This document shows, in pieces, positions 13,743 to 22,466 of a stretch of 23,948 nt of DNA. Position 1 is the stretch's first letter. Each line of letters begins with the position of its first letter. A model generated the notes under the pieces. That model saw only the letters and a program-made list of their open reading frames with translations. It ran no database searches and had not been told where the DNA came from. Made by a program: the position numbers and the translations under genes. Location: positions 6,010 to 29,957 of the forward strand of contig CAZHEV010000023.1 in the NCBI GenBank assembly GCA_964531335.1, given 5' to 3'. The DNA is from CAZHEV01 sp964531335 [NCBI: uncultured bacterium]. GTDB lineage: Bacteria > Eisenbacteria > RBG-16-71-46 > CAZHEV01.

Positions 13743-14258
13743 CCGAGGCGCGAAGACGAGTGGTACTGCTTCGATTGGACCGAGTGCGCCGATTGCCCGG
13801 ACTCAACTGAATGCGACGAGGGCTGCGAGCACTGGAAGTCGATACCCATCGAGTACATAGGGGCCTTCGTCTTCGAGCCGGGAAGCTCCTCCGGCCTGGT
13901 TAGGTTCCCGCCCGGCAAGCTGGTCGTGCGGATGGCGGAAACCGTAGCCGGCAACGGTGGCCTTGTTGTGGTGAACGAGGTCACCACCGGAATAGGACGC
14001 ACCGGGACGTGGTTCGGCCACCAGCACTACGACATTGCCCCGGACATAGTCGCTATGGGCAAAGGCATAGGCAACGGCTATCCAGTAAGCGCAACCGCCT
14101 TGGCGCCCGGCGTTATTGAACGGTTGGGCGGGCAGCCGGTAAGATACGCCCAGTCCCACCAGAACGACCCGGCGGGCGCCGCCTGGCCGGGGCCGGGTCT
14201 TGACTTCGGCCGGTGCGCGCGCCCTGATGCCGGCGCATCCGTTATTGTATTTCTTTAG
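13743..14258 (+). pseudogene. Class III aminotransferase remnant, truncated at both ends
   Basis: The frame directly after the DUF255 stop (and in the same frame) encodes the middle of a PLP-dependent class III (ornithine/GABA type) aminotransferase: YIGAFVFEPGSSSGLVRFPP, LVVVNEVTTGIGRTGTWFGH (PLP-binding Asp appears as Asn in VNEV), then PDIVAMGKGIGNGYPVSA, whose Lys is the expected PLP Lys, and YAQSHQNDPAGAA. The N-terminal third and the C-terminal part after about 14185 are absent, and there is no start before an internal GTG at 13926. A Cys-rich stretch (five Cys within about 20 residues, roughly 13767-13830) precedes the family sequence. The last 20 or so codons look random. I judge it a non-functional remnant. 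Confidence 0.78.
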
Positions 14259-14275
14259 CCGGGGAAGATGCATAG

Positions 14276-15178
14276 ATGGGCAACGTATGGCTGGCGCTTG
14301 GATTGACTGTCTTTGCCGGTCTCGCCACAGGCATAGGCAGCGCCATCGCATTCGCGGCCAAGAGGACCAACTACAGGTTTCTCTCCGTGGCGACAGGGTT
14401 CTCGGCGGGCGTCATGCTGTACGTCTCATTCGTCGAGATCTTCTACAAGGGCCTGGACGCGCTGGTGGAGACCCACGGGGAGACCCTGGGGCACTGGCTC
14501 AACGTCGCCTCCTTCTTCGCAGGGATCGCCCTAATAGGCGTTATAGACACGCTGATCCCCTCCGCGGAGAACCCTCACGAGATACCCTCGCAGGAGGAGG
14601 CCGAGGGTATGCGCGGCGGTGCTCCCCCAAAGAAGAGCCCGGGCGTCGAGGCAGGGGCGATCCCTGATCGGGCCGCGTCCGTGCCGGTCGATGGAGCGAA
14701 CCACCACAAGCTGATGCGAATGGGGCTCTTCAGCGCGATCGCCATAGGAATTCACAACTTCCCCGAAGGGGTGGCCACGTTCCTGGCGGCCTTGCAGGAC
14801 CCGACACTGGGCTTTGCGATAGCCGTCGCGGTCGCTCTCCACAACATTCCAGAAGGCATAAGCGTCTCGGTGCCGATATACTATGCCACCGGAAGCCGAA
14901 GGAAGGCATTCGTTTATTCATTCCTCAGCGGTCTCGCCGAACCTGTGGGGGCGGTGGTCGCGTATATCGTGTTGAGAATCGTCCTGGGCACCGGGTCGGG
15001 GACGATCCCTGCGGATGTCATGGGGGTCCTGTTCGCCGGAGTGGCCGGCATAATGGTGTATATCAGCTTGGACGAGCTTCTGCCGACGAGCCGGGCGTAC
15101 GGAAGAGGGCACGACAGCCTCATGGGGCTGCTGGCGGGCATGCTGGTTATGGCCCTGAGCCTGCTGCTCATGAAGTAG
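14276..15178 (+). CDS. zupT: ZIP family metal transporter, ZupT type
   Basis: The 300-residue membrane protein has the ZIP metal-binding helix motifs [14 protein letters not shown] and [18 protein letters not shown] that make up the ZupT metal site, with [16 protein letters not shown] in an early helix and [12 protein letters not shown] later. Eight transmembrane helices are expected. The cytoplasmic loop between helices 3 and 4 is unusually long (about residues 95-145), polar and Pro/Glu-rich. ZupT proteins import Zn(II), Fe(II), Mn(II) and related ions. Start at 14276 follows GGGGAAG at about 14260; it begins 17 bases past the aminotransferase remnant. A STAS-like gene and a second ZIP gene follow in the same direction. 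Confidence 0.9.
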   Translation: MGNVWLALGLTVFAGLATGIGSAIAFAAKRTNYRFLSVATGFSAGVMLYVSFVEIFYKGLDALVETHGETLGHWLNVASFFAGIALIGVIDTLIPSAENPHEIPSQEEAEGMRGGAPPKKSPGVEAGAIPDRAASVPVDGANHHKLMRMGLFSAIAIGIHNFPEGVATFLAALQDPTLGFAIAVAVALHNIPEGISVSVPIYYATGSRRKAFVYSFLSGLAEPVGAVVAYIVLRIVLGTGSGTIPADVMGVLFAGVAGIMVYISLDELLPTSRAYGRGHDSLMGLLAGMLVMALSLLLMK

Positions 15179-15221
15179 AATGTAGTGGGCTCCTTCGCCT
15201 CTTTCGCTGGAGGCGGACGAA

Positions 15222-15261
15222 TCACGCCGGCGTGACCGGCCCGCGCGAGCGCTTTGCGCGG
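15222..15261. other. Palindrome and GC hairpin after the first ZIP gene
   Basis: A perfect 14-base palindrome TCACGCCGGCGTGA (15222-15235) is followed by a stem CCGCGC (15241-15246) with GCGCGG (15256-15261) around a 9-base loop. No T tract follows. It may be an attenuating or mRNA-end hairpin, or the palindrome a regulator site (for instance a metal-dependent repressor). Confidence 0.35.
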
Positions 15262-15310
15262 CGGCATTGTCGGTAACGGAACGTCGAAAGGCTAGTCGGG
15301 GGGGAAACGT

Positions 15311-15688
15311 ATGAAGTTCTCGACGAAGATCGACAAGAAGCTAGGGGTTCGGATGCACAAGGTCGCCGGAGAGGTCACCGTGTCCGATATCCTGGCCGAG
15401 TTGAAACAGGTATACTCCAAGCCTGATTTCGACTCGACATTGAACGTTCTTTGGGACCTAAGGCAGGCAAGGCTGGTTTCTACCTCCTCCATGGAAGTGG
15501 ATGAGCTCAGCCGCTTTGTCGCCGATCACTGGGGTAAACCCGGCGGCAGCCGGGGGGCTCTTGTAGTCTCGCGTGACTTCGAGTTCGGACTGACGAGAAT
15601 GTACGAGGTGTTCTTGGAGAGCAAGACCCCGAATGACGTCACGGTGTTCAGAGATTACGATGAGGCCCTGGAATGGATTAAGTCATAA
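15311..15688 (+). CDS. SpoIIAA/STAS-like domain protein, 125 aa
   Basis: A small soluble alpha/beta protein resembling the SpoIIAA-like/STAS-related family: N-terminal beta hairpin (MKFSTKIDKKLGVRMHKVAG), EVTVSDILAELKQVY helix, LNVLWDLRQARLVSTSSMEVDEL (the central strand and phosphosite-like loop of this family), GALVVSRDFEFGLTRMYEVFLE and a C-terminal DVTVFRDYDEALEWIK helix. Members are often found in anti-sigma-factor or lipid-binding contexts, but the role here is unknown. A very G-rich ribosome site stands before ATG 15311. Its stop lies only 5 bases before the second ZIP gene, so the two are probably co-translated. Confidence 0.72.
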   Translation: MKFSTKIDKKLGVRMHKVAGEVTVSDILAELKQVYSKPDFDSTLNVLWDLRQARLVSTSSMEVDELSRFVADHWGKPGGSRGALVVSRDFEFGLTRMYEVFLESKTPNDVTVFRDYDEALEWIKS

Positions 15689-15693
15689 CGCCT

Positions 15694-16437
15694 ATGGCGC
15701 CTCTGCCCGCGATAATAGTATTCGGCCTCCTGATGAGCGCCATAGCTCTCGTCGGGGGCTTGACCTTGCTCCTGAAGGAAAGGACCCTTAAACGTCTGAC
15801 CTTGCCGCTTGTGGCGTTCGCCTCCGGCTCTCTGATAGGCGGCGCTCTCTTCCACATGATCCCCGCCGCCGGAACGAGAATGGGCACCTCACTCGACGTC
15901 TATCTCTGGATAGCCGCCGGGTTCACGGTCTTCCTTCTGCTCGAACAGATACTCCAGTGGCACCACTGTCATCGCGTCGTGTCCGAGCATCACAGGCCCA
16001 TAGGCCATCTCATCCTGATCGCTGACGGCCTACACAACGTGATCGGCGGGCTCTCCATAGGGGCGCTTTTCGTGGCCGACTTCAGGCTGGGGCTCACCGC
16101 CTGGGGCGCGGCCGTCGCCCACGAGATTCCCCAGGAGTTGGGTGATTTCGGAGTGCTCATTCACAGCGGCTGGAAGAAGCGTCAAGCTCTGCTGTTCAAT
16201 TTGCTCTCGGGGCTGACCTTCCCGCTCGGGGGGTTGGTGGTCTATTGGGCCTCGGATGGTCTAGACGTCGATTTTCTCATTCCTTTCGCCGCGGGCAACT
16301 TCCTCTACATCGGCGCCGTCGATCTGATCCCCGAGTTCAAGGAAGCCGACGGAGGGCGCCCCAACCTCGTCGCCACCATCGCCTGGCTGGGCGGGATGTC
16401 TGTCCTGCTGGCCGTCAGGCTCGCCGGACACCACTAG
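15694..16437 (+). CDS. ZIP family metal transporter (second paralogue)
   Basis: The 247-residue membrane protein is a divergent ZIP transporter: AFASGSLIGGALFHMIPAAG in helix 2 region, a His-rich loop (QWHHCHRVVSEHHRPIGH, about residues 88-105), ADGLHNVIGGLSIGALF and AVAHEIPQELGDFGVLIHSG, where H and E replace the usual HNIPEG pair, and a final GNFLYIGAVDLIPEF helix. About eight transmembrane helices are expected. This pattern is closer to the ZIP/LIV-1-like bacterial group than to ZupT. Likely transport of zinc or another divalent metal, in or out. It has no obvious ribosome site; coupling to the STAS-like gene 5 bases upstream probably explains this. Confidence 0.88.
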   Translation: MAPLPAIIVFGLLMSAIALVGGLTLLLKERTLKRLTLPLVAFASGSLIGGALFHMIPAAGTRMGTSLDVYLWIAAGFTVFLLLEQILQWHHCHRVVSEHHRPIGHLILIADGLHNVIGGLSIGALFVADFRLGLTAWGAAVAHEIPQELGDFGVLIHSGWKKRQALLFNLLSGLTFPLGGLVVYWASDGLDVDFLIPFAAGNFLYIGAVDLIPEFKEADGGRPNLVATIAWLGGMSVLLAVRLAGHH

Positions 16438-16469
16438 CCCCTGGTCGGGCGTATTCTCTGTGGTAATAT

Positions 16470-16485
16470 GCCCCTGGGCGGGGGC
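16470..16485 (+). terminator. Weak terminator-like hairpin after the second ZIP gene
   Basis: GCCCC (16470-16474), a 6-base loop and GGGGC (16481-16485) form a stem 33 bases past the stop at 16437. No T tract follows. A TAATAT hexamer lies just before it (16464-16469), so a promoter is also possible. Confidence 0.25.
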
Positions 16486-16686
16486 TTGCGGGCCGTTATC
16501 GCTGCAGGGTGCAGTTGATGGCCCCCGCGGCGAGTGCCGGTCGCCTTGCAGCGAGGCGGGAGCTGCTTCGGTCGCGCTTCGGCTCCGGGCGTCGTGGAGC
16601 CGGCGGCATGCGCGGCGCACCCCTCTGAAACGAACGATCCACAGGGGGGAAAGGCCCCGCCACTCGGAAGGAGCGTTGATGAGCTC

Positions 16687-19311
16687 ATGCGGCGGATGAG
16701 CCGCGATGAGAAGCTCCGGATGCTCGGCGGCCGGCTGGAGTTCCGGGTTCGCGGGGTCGAGCGCCTGGGGGTTCCAGACATCATCATGTCGGACGGAGGC
16801 GCCGGGGTGACCGCAGGGGAAGCCTCGACCGCGTATCCCGCGCCCATATGCCTGGCCGCGACGTGGAACCGCGAGCTCGCCGAAAGGGTGGGAGCCGCGA
16901 TGGCTGGCGACTGCCGGGCGCGCGGGGTGCACGTCCTTCTCGCCCCCGCCGTCAACATCTGCCGCTCGCCCTTGTGCGGGCGCAACTTCGAGTATTTGGG
17001 CGAGGACCCCTTTCTCTCCTCGGAGATCTCCGCCTCCCTTGCCCGGGGAATTCAGTCAGGAGGCGTCGCGGCCACGGTCAAGCACTTCGCCGCCAACAAC
17101 CAGGAGTACGACAGGCACGGCACAAGCTCCGAAGTGGACGAACGCACGCTCAGGGAGATTTACCTGCCGGCTTTCGAGGCCGCGGTGACGGAGGCCGAGG
17201 CAGCCTGCGTCATGAGCGCATACAACAAATTGAACGGTGTCTATTGCACCGAGAACAGGTTCCTGAACGTCGAGACCTTGAAGGGTGAGTGGAGCTTCGA
17301 CGGGATACTCATGTCGGACTGGGGGGCGACGCATAACGCCTTGAGGGCCGCCGAGGCCGGGCTCGACCTCGAGATGCCCAGGGCCCGCCACATGAGCCCT
17401 GACAGCGTCCTTCGGGCGCTCAGGAGTGGGGCGTTGACTGATTCAGTGGTGGACGACAAGGTGCGCCGCATTCTAGGGACCATCGTGCGCATGGGCTTTG
17501 CGGACCGCGATCAGGCAGACCCGTCGGCGCCCCTGGATGATCCGCTGAGCGCGGCGGCGGCCTTGGATGTCGCCCGTGAGGGGATAGTGCTCTTGAAGAA
17601 CGAGGGAGGGGTCCTTCCGATCGACCGCGAAGAGGTACGTACGATCCTCGTGGTCGGGCCGAATGCAATGCCCACCCCGCACGCCGGCGGTGGCAGCTCC
17701 TACGTCGACCCATTTCGCGCGGTGAGTATCCTCGAAGGGGTGCGCGAGATCGCGGGCAAAGGGCTCGCGGCGCGAGGGCCGGTCGTTGAGCACGTCGAGC
17801 GCGATGAGCTCTACGTGCTGGAGCTCGTGGACGAGCAATCTTTCGAGGAGTCCGTCTTCCACCATCGTGACGCGGCCCGAGACCTCAAGCCAGGGCTGCG
17901 GGCGGAGTACTACGGCAACCCTTCCCTGGACGGAGAGCCCCTGTGGACGGAGGTGGTAGAGCGGGTGAACTTCAACTGGGGCGGTCGCGGGCCCGGTGAG
18001 CCTTCCGGCCCCGGTGGGACGCTCGACTCCGGCGGAGGGCCTTATTCCAGCGGCGGTCACGGCCCCGGCGAGCGCGGCCCCGCCGAGCGCCTCTCGGACG
18101 GTTTCTCCGTCCGGCTGACAGGTCTCATAGTGCCCGAGACTTCCGGGCCTCACATTCTGACGGCACGCGCTGATGACGCGATGAGGGTGTTTCTCGAAGG
18201 CGAGCCTTTGATAGAGGGCTGGGCCGAGGGCTCGACGCCGGTGGGCCGTGTGAGGCGGGAGCTGAAAGCGGGCGGCGAGTACGCGATCAGGATTGAATAT
18301 CGCGAGGAAAAGGGGGCGGCCGAGGTTGGATTCGGATGGTCTCCTCTCCGCGTCGAGGAGGACGTGATCGAGAGGATCTGCGACCGCGCACGCTCGGCCG
18401 ATGTGGTGATAGCCTGCGTCGGCTTCGACAGGCATACGGAAAAGGAGGGGAAGGACAGGAGCTACAGGCTTCCCGGATTGCAGGAGATGCTGCTCGACCG
18501 CGTCCTCGACGCCAATCCGAGGTCGATAGTCATTGTGAACAGCGGCTCGGGTGTGAGGACGGCCCCCTGGATCCACCGCGCGGCCGCGGTTCTACAGGCG
18601 TGGTACGCCGGACAGGAAGGGGGCACGGCTATCGCCGAGATGCTCTTCGGCGAGGTGAATCCTTCCGGCAAGCTGCCGGTTACATTCGAGAGACGATACG
18701 AGGACGTGCCTTCCGCGGATCACTACCATCCCGAGGACGGAAAGACCTATTACAGGGAGGGGCTTTTCGTGGGCTATCGCGGCTTCGACGCGGCCGCGGC
18801 GGAGCCTCTGTTCCCTTTCGGCCATGGGCTTTCCTACACCACCTTCTCCTACGAGGATCTCGAGATAACCCCCTCGAGGGGCGACTCCGCCGATCGCTCG
18901 GAAGAGAGCTCCGGGGGGCCGGGACCAGGCGCCGCTCTGGAAAGGCTCGAGGATGCGAAGCGGAGCGGTGGGACCCCTCGCGCCGATGATGATGGCGGGC
19001 CCGATCGCCCAGTGGTCGTGGTTTCCTTCGTGCTGAAGAACACGGGCCGGGTCCCCGGCGCGGAGACAGCGCAGCTCTACGTGCGGGACGTCGAGGCGAG
19101 CGTGCCTCGCCCTCACAAGGAGCTCAAAGGCTTCGAGAAAGTCTTTCTGGCCCCGGGAGAATCGAGAAGCGTGGCGATCGCTTTGTGCGCGGACGCCTTT
19201 TCTTTCTGGGACCCGGGCGAGAGAGCGTGGCGGGTCGAGCTTGGCACCTTCGAGATCCTGGTCGGCGCCTCCGCCGGGGACATAAGACTTCTGGGGAGTT
19301 ACACTTATTAG
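16687..19311 (+). CDS. Glycoside hydrolase family 3 (beta-glucosidase-like) with PA14 insert
   Basis: The 874-residue protein has a GH3 TIM-barrel domain (about 1-300), with VKHFAANNQEYDRHGTSSEV and GILMSDWGATHNALRAAEAG, where D211 is the predicted nucleophile; a GH3 C-terminal domain (about 300-400 and 560-720) containing TEKEGKDRSYRLPG (candidate acid/base Glu); a PA14 domain inserted at about 399-551 (LRAEYYGNPSLDG to GFGWSP); and a C-terminal Fn3-like domain. It hydrolyses terminal sugar residues of beta-glucosides or similar. No signal peptide, so probably cytoplasmic. Two Gly/Pro/Ser-rich inserts (about residues 433-468 within PA14 and about 730-775) are unlike most relatives. The start is uncertain: the frame runs back to GTG 16534, and a strong GGAAGGAG lies 6 bases before an out-of-frame ATG at 16679. 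Confidence 0.9.
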   Translation: MRRMSRDEKLRMLGGRLEFRVRGVERLGVPDIIMSDGGAGVTAGEASTAYPAPICLAATWNRELAERVGAAMAGDCRARGVHVLLAPAVNICRSPLCGRNFEYLGEDPFLSSEISASLARGIQSGGVAATVKHFAANNQEYDRHGTSSEVDERTLREIYLPAFEAAVTEAEAACVMSAYNKLNGVYCTENRFLNVETLKGEWSFDGILMSDWGATHNALRAAEAGLDLEMPRARHMSPDSVLRALRSGALTDSVVDDKVRRILGTIVRMGFADRDQADPSAPLDDPLSAAAALDVAREGIVLLKNEGGVLPIDREEVRTILVVGPNAMPTPHAGGGSSYVDPFRAVSILEGVREIAGKGLAARGPVVEHVERDELYVLELVDEQSFEESVFHHRDAARDLKPGLRAEYYGNPSLDGEPLWTEVVERVNFNWGGRGPGEPSGPGGTLDSGGGPYSSGGHGPGERGPAERLSDGFSVRLTGLIVPETSGPHILTARADDAMRVFLEGEPLIEGWAEGSTPVGRVRRELKAGGEYAIRIEYREEKGAAEVGFGWSPLRVEEDVIERICDRARSADVVIACVGFDRHTEKEGKDRSYRLPGLQEMLLDRVLDANPRSIVIVNSGSGVRTAPWIHRAAAVLQAWYAGQEGGTAIAEMLFGEVNPSGKLPVTFERRYEDVPSADHYHPEDGKTYYREGLFVGYRGFDAAAAEPLFPFGHGLSYTTFSYEDLEITPSRGDSADRSEESSGGPGPGAALERLEDAKRSGGTPRADDDGGPDRPVVVVSFVLKNTGRVPGAETAQLYVRDVEASVPRPHKELKGFEKVFLAPGESRSVAIALCADAFSFWDPGERAWRVELGTFEILVGASAGDIRLLGSYTY

Positions 19312-19378
19312 GTACGCGCCCGCAAGGGCCGAAAGCGGCATGCGATCAGATCCTTCACGCCATCGTAGAGGAGGTTCG

Positions 19379-21043
19379 ATGAGAAAGCCTGATATTGCCA
19401 TCCTGCTGCCGGCGATCCTGTTTGGAATCTTGACGGCGCTTTCGACGCCATCCGCGGCCGGGGGCGAGGACGGGCCTCTTACCGTCGCGGAGAAGACGGA
19501 CTTCGCCGCCACATCGACGCACGCCGACGTCATGGACTTCATAGCCCAGCTAAAGATCGGGAGCCCTCTCATCAAGATCGAGACAATGGCCGTGACCGTG
19601 GAGGGCAGGGAAGTGCCACTCGTAATAATCGGGGACCCCGCGCCCGCGTCACCTGCGGCGTTGAGATATGACGACCGCGCCGCCGTGTACATACAGGCGA
19701 ACATCCATGCCGGCGAGGTGGAAGGCAAGGAGGCGGCGCTCATGCTGGCCAGGGATATAGTGCAAGGGGCCACCCCCGACTACCTCGACCGGCTGGTAAT
19801 TCTGCTCGCGCCCAACTTCAATCCCGATGGAAACGACAAGATAAGCGTGGAGAACCGCACCAGACAGCACGGGCCGGAGCGGGGCGTGGGAATCAGGTAC
19901 AACGGACAGGGTCTGGACCTGAACCGGGACGCGATCAAGCTCGAGACCCCCGAGGTGACGGGGCTTGTCGACAACGTCCTGAACCGCTGGGACCCGATCT
20001 TCTTCCTGGACAGTCATACCCACAACGGCTCCTACCACAAAGAGCCTGTCACCTGGGCCTGGGGGCTCAACCCCAACGGCGATCGCCTAATGATCTCCTA
20101 CATGGAGAAGGTGGTGCTCCCCGCCATCACGAGGATAATGAAGGAAGACTACGGCTTAGCCACTATTCCGCACGGCGATTTCCTGGACGCGCGCCGGCCG
20201 GAAAAGGGCTGGGTGGCCCACGCTCCGATATGCAGGTACCTGGTGAACTACGTGGGGCTGAGAAACCGGTTCTCGGTGCTCAACGAGCAGTACCCCTACG
20301 TCGATTTCGAGACCAGGGTGCGCGGCGCGTACAGCCTCTTCCGGGCGTTTCTGGATTTCATTCACGAGCACAAGGACGAGATGGTCCGGCTGGCCGCCGG
20401 GGCGGACGGCCGCGCCATGTCCAGGGGCGCGGCCCCCTCGGCGGAGGACGAGTTCGTCGTGGAGTACGAGCGGGTGGCCCTGGAGGAGAAGCTCGACATC
20501 GAGGGCTGGGAGATGGAGGTCGAGGAGCGGGAGGGAACCTGGCCCAGGGTCACGAAAACCGACCGCGACAGGACGTACAAGGACGTGCCTTACTTCGCGA
20601 GGTACGAGGCCGAGCGCGCGATACCTTACGCCCGAGGCTACCTGATAGCGGCCAACGTCGAGGCGGTCAGGCGCAACCTCCTCATGCATGGGATAGCTGT
20701 CGAGCGGCTCATGGAGCCCGCGACCGTCGCGGTGGAGGGTTTCGTGATCGAAGAGGTGACAGGCTCGGACAGGCCGAACCAGGGCCACTACACGACCTCG
20801 GTGTCCGGACACTACGAGGCCGCGAACGTGGAGTTCCCCGCAGGGGCGCTCTATGTGAGCACGGCCCAGCCCCTGGGACCCCTCGCGGCGTTTCTACTGG
20901 AGGCCGAAAGCGGAGACGGTCTCTTGTTCTGGAACTTCTTCGACCGCTATCTCGTCCCCCAGTGGGGCAGGGGGCAGAGGACGTACCCGGTTTACAGGGT
21001 TCTCCACGAGGTGGAGCTGCCTACGTCGATCATAGTCGAGTGA
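19379..21043 (+). CDS. Secreted M14 family zinc carboxypeptidase
   Basis: The 554-residue product starts with a signal peptide (basic MRK, hydrophobic core about 6-22, likely cleavage after A27 in PSAAG). Its peptidase domain has the M14 zinc motif HAGEVEGKE (H110 and E113), the NPDGND block, NGQGLDLNRD containing the conserved substrate-binding Arg, and DSHTHNGSYH (H213 is the third zinc ligand). The remaining 300 residues contain family-typical C-terminal sequence with no clear repeats. I start at 19379 because GGAGG precedes it and it begins the signal peptide; the in-frame ATG at 19340 would put 13 residues before it. Likely periplasmic or extracellular peptide degradation. It follows the GH3 gene by 67 bases and precedes an M20 peptidase. 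Confidence 0.9.
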   Translation: MRKPDIAILLPAILFGILTALSTPSAAGGEDGPLTVAEKTDFAATSTHADVMDFIAQLKIGSPLIKIETMAVTVEGREVPLVIIGDPAPASPAALRYDDRAAVYIQANIHAGEVEGKEAALMLARDIVQGATPDYLDRLVILLAPNFNPDGNDKISVENRTRQHGPERGVGIRYNGQGLDLNRDAIKLETPEVTGLVDNVLNRWDPIFFLDSHTHNGSYHKEPVTWAWGLNPNGDRLMISYMEKVVLPAITRIMKEDYGLATIPHGDFLDARRPEKGWVAHAPICRYLVNYVGLRNRFSVLNEQYPYVDFETRVRGAYSLFRAFLDFIHEHKDEMVRLAAGADGRAMSRGAAPSAEDEFVVEYERVALEEKLDIEGWEMEVEEREGTWPRVTKTDRDRTYKDVPYFARYEAERAIPYARGYLIAANVEAVRRNLLMHGIAVERLMEPATVAVEGFVIEEVTGSDRPNQGHYTTSVSGHYEAANVEFPAGALYVSTAQPLGPLAAFLLEAESGDGLLFWNFFDRYLVPQWGRGQRTYPVYRVLHEVELPTSIIVE

Positions 21044-21115
21044 GCGCCGCCGCCGGCCCGGTGCCGTGAAGCCGCCGGCCCGGTCGCGCCCAAACGTTAC
21101 GGACAGGAGGGAAGG

Positions 21116-22432
21116 ATGGGTGAAGAGCTGTCCGAGCGGCCGGAGAAGCTGCTGCGGGACCTGATCAGGTTCGACACGACCAATCCGCCGGGCAACGAGG
21201 CCGCATGCATAAACCATATCAGCGGGCTTCTCGGCGAGGCGGGCCTCGACCCGATGGTGCTGGGCAAGTCGGACGAGCGCCCCTGCGTTGTCGCCCGGCT
21301 CAAGGGAAGGGGCAGCGCGCCCCCGCTTCTCATGTACGGCCACGTTGACGTGGTGCCCACGGCCGGGCAGGACTGGTCGGTCGATCCCTTCGAGGGCCGT
21401 ATATCCGACGGCTGCGTCTGGGGGCGAGGAGCGCTCGACATGAAGGGCGGGATAGCCATGATGCTCTCCGCGCTCCTAAAGACGAAAGCCCATGGCGAGG
21501 CGCCGGCGGGAGATATAGTGTTCGCGGCCCTGAGCGACGAGGAGGCGGGCGGCGAGTACGGCGCGGAGTTTCTGGCCAAGGAGCACGGAGAGCTTTTCGA
21601 GGGGATCAAGTACGCGATAGGCGAGTTCGGCGGCTTTCCGATGTACCACGCCGGCAGGAAGTTCTACGCGATCCAGGTTTCGGAGAAGCAGGTCTGCTGG
21701 ATGAAGGCCACGGTGCGCGGCCCCGGGGGACACGCGTCGCTTCCCAGGCGTGGCGGCACCATGTACGAGCTGGCGGCTGTGATCCGCCGGCTCAACGAGA
21801 ACCGGCTGCCCGTCCACTTAGACCCCGCCGTGCGCCTGATGCTGGAGACCATGGCATCGGAGGTGCCGGAGGAGGCCGCGCCGGAGCTTGGGCGGCTTCT
21901 CGATCCGAGCACCACGGACGCGGCGCTCGATGAGATGGGAGAGCGCGGGCTGATGCTCGACGCCATGACGCACAACACCGTCAACCCGACCATGGTGAGA
22001 GGCGGCAGCAAGATAAACGTCGTCCCCAGCGAGGTGGTCCTCCAGATGGACGGCCGCCTGCTTCCGGGATTTACCCCCGCCGACATGTTGTCGGAGCTCG
22101 AGGACCTTGTCGGGGACTTGGCGGAGATCAAGGTCATCCGCTACGACGAGAACCTGTGGCGCACGGACATGGGGCTCTTCGATATGCTGGGTGGCATCCT
22201 GCAGAGCTTGGACCCGGAGGGCGTACCGGTGCCCCTCATGATGATGGGCTGCACGGACGCCAGGTTCTTCTCGTCGCTGGGCATACAGTCGTACGGCTTC
22301 ACCCCCATGAACCTGCCGCCCGACTTCGACTTCCTGCGTTACGTCCACGCCGCGGACGAGCGCATACCGCTGGAGAGCCTCCGCTTCGGTGCGGACGCCG
22401 TCTACGAGCTGCTCCGCCGCTACGGCGGCTAG
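21116..22432 (+). CDS. M20 family metallopeptidase (ArgE/DapE/ACY1-like)
   Basis: The 438-residue cytosolic protein carries the M20 active site: GHVDVVP (H76), WGRGALDMKGG (metal-bridging D108), LSDEEAGG (E142 general base, E143 metal ligand), a dimerisation-domain block CWMKATVRGPGGHASLP, GGSKINVVPSEV, and a late His-containing VHAADERIPLE. These are the co-catalytic zinc hydrolases that cut amide bonds at acylated amino acids or small peptides (acetylornithine or succinyl-diaminopimelate deacylase relatives, PepV-like). The specific substrate cannot be decided. GGAGGGAAGG precedes the ATG. Together with the exported M14 peptidase upstream, it suggests a peptide-use unit. Confidence 0.93.
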   Translation: MGEELSERPEKLLRDLIRFDTTNPPGNEAACINHISGLLGEAGLDPMVLGKSDERPCVVARLKGRGSAPPLLMYGHVDVVPTAGQDWSVDPFEGRISDGCVWGRGALDMKGGIAMMLSALLKTKAHGEAPAGDIVFAALSDEEAGGEYGAEFLAKEHGELFEGIKYAIGEFGGFPMYHAGRKFYAIQVSEKQVCWMKATVRGPGGHASLPRRGGTMYELAAVIRRLNENRLPVHLDPAVRLMLETMASEVPEEAAPELGRLLDPSTTDAALDEMGERGLMLDAMTHNTVNPTMVRGGSKINVVPSEVVLQMDGRLLPGFTPADMLSELEDLVGDLAEIKVIRYDENLWRTDMGLFDMLGGILQSLDPEGVPVPLMMMGCTDARFFSSLGIQSYGFTPMNLPPDFDFLRYVHAADERIPLESLRFGADAVYELLRRYGG

Positions 22433-22443
22433 CGCCACGCCGA

Positions 22444-22466
22444 TGGGCCGGTTGGCCGACGGCCCA
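22444..22466 (+). terminator. Hairpin after the M20 peptidase gene
   Basis: A perfect 7-base-pair stem TGGGCCG (22444-22450) with CGGCCCA (22460-22466) around a 9-base loop lies 11 bases after the peptidase stop. There is no T tract, so this is an intrinsic-terminator candidate only. Confidence 0.35.

Noticed and set aside
14200-14667. 155-aa ORF overlapping the start of the ZIP gene
   Set aside because: Arg-rich, out of frame with the clear ZupT product and without motif.
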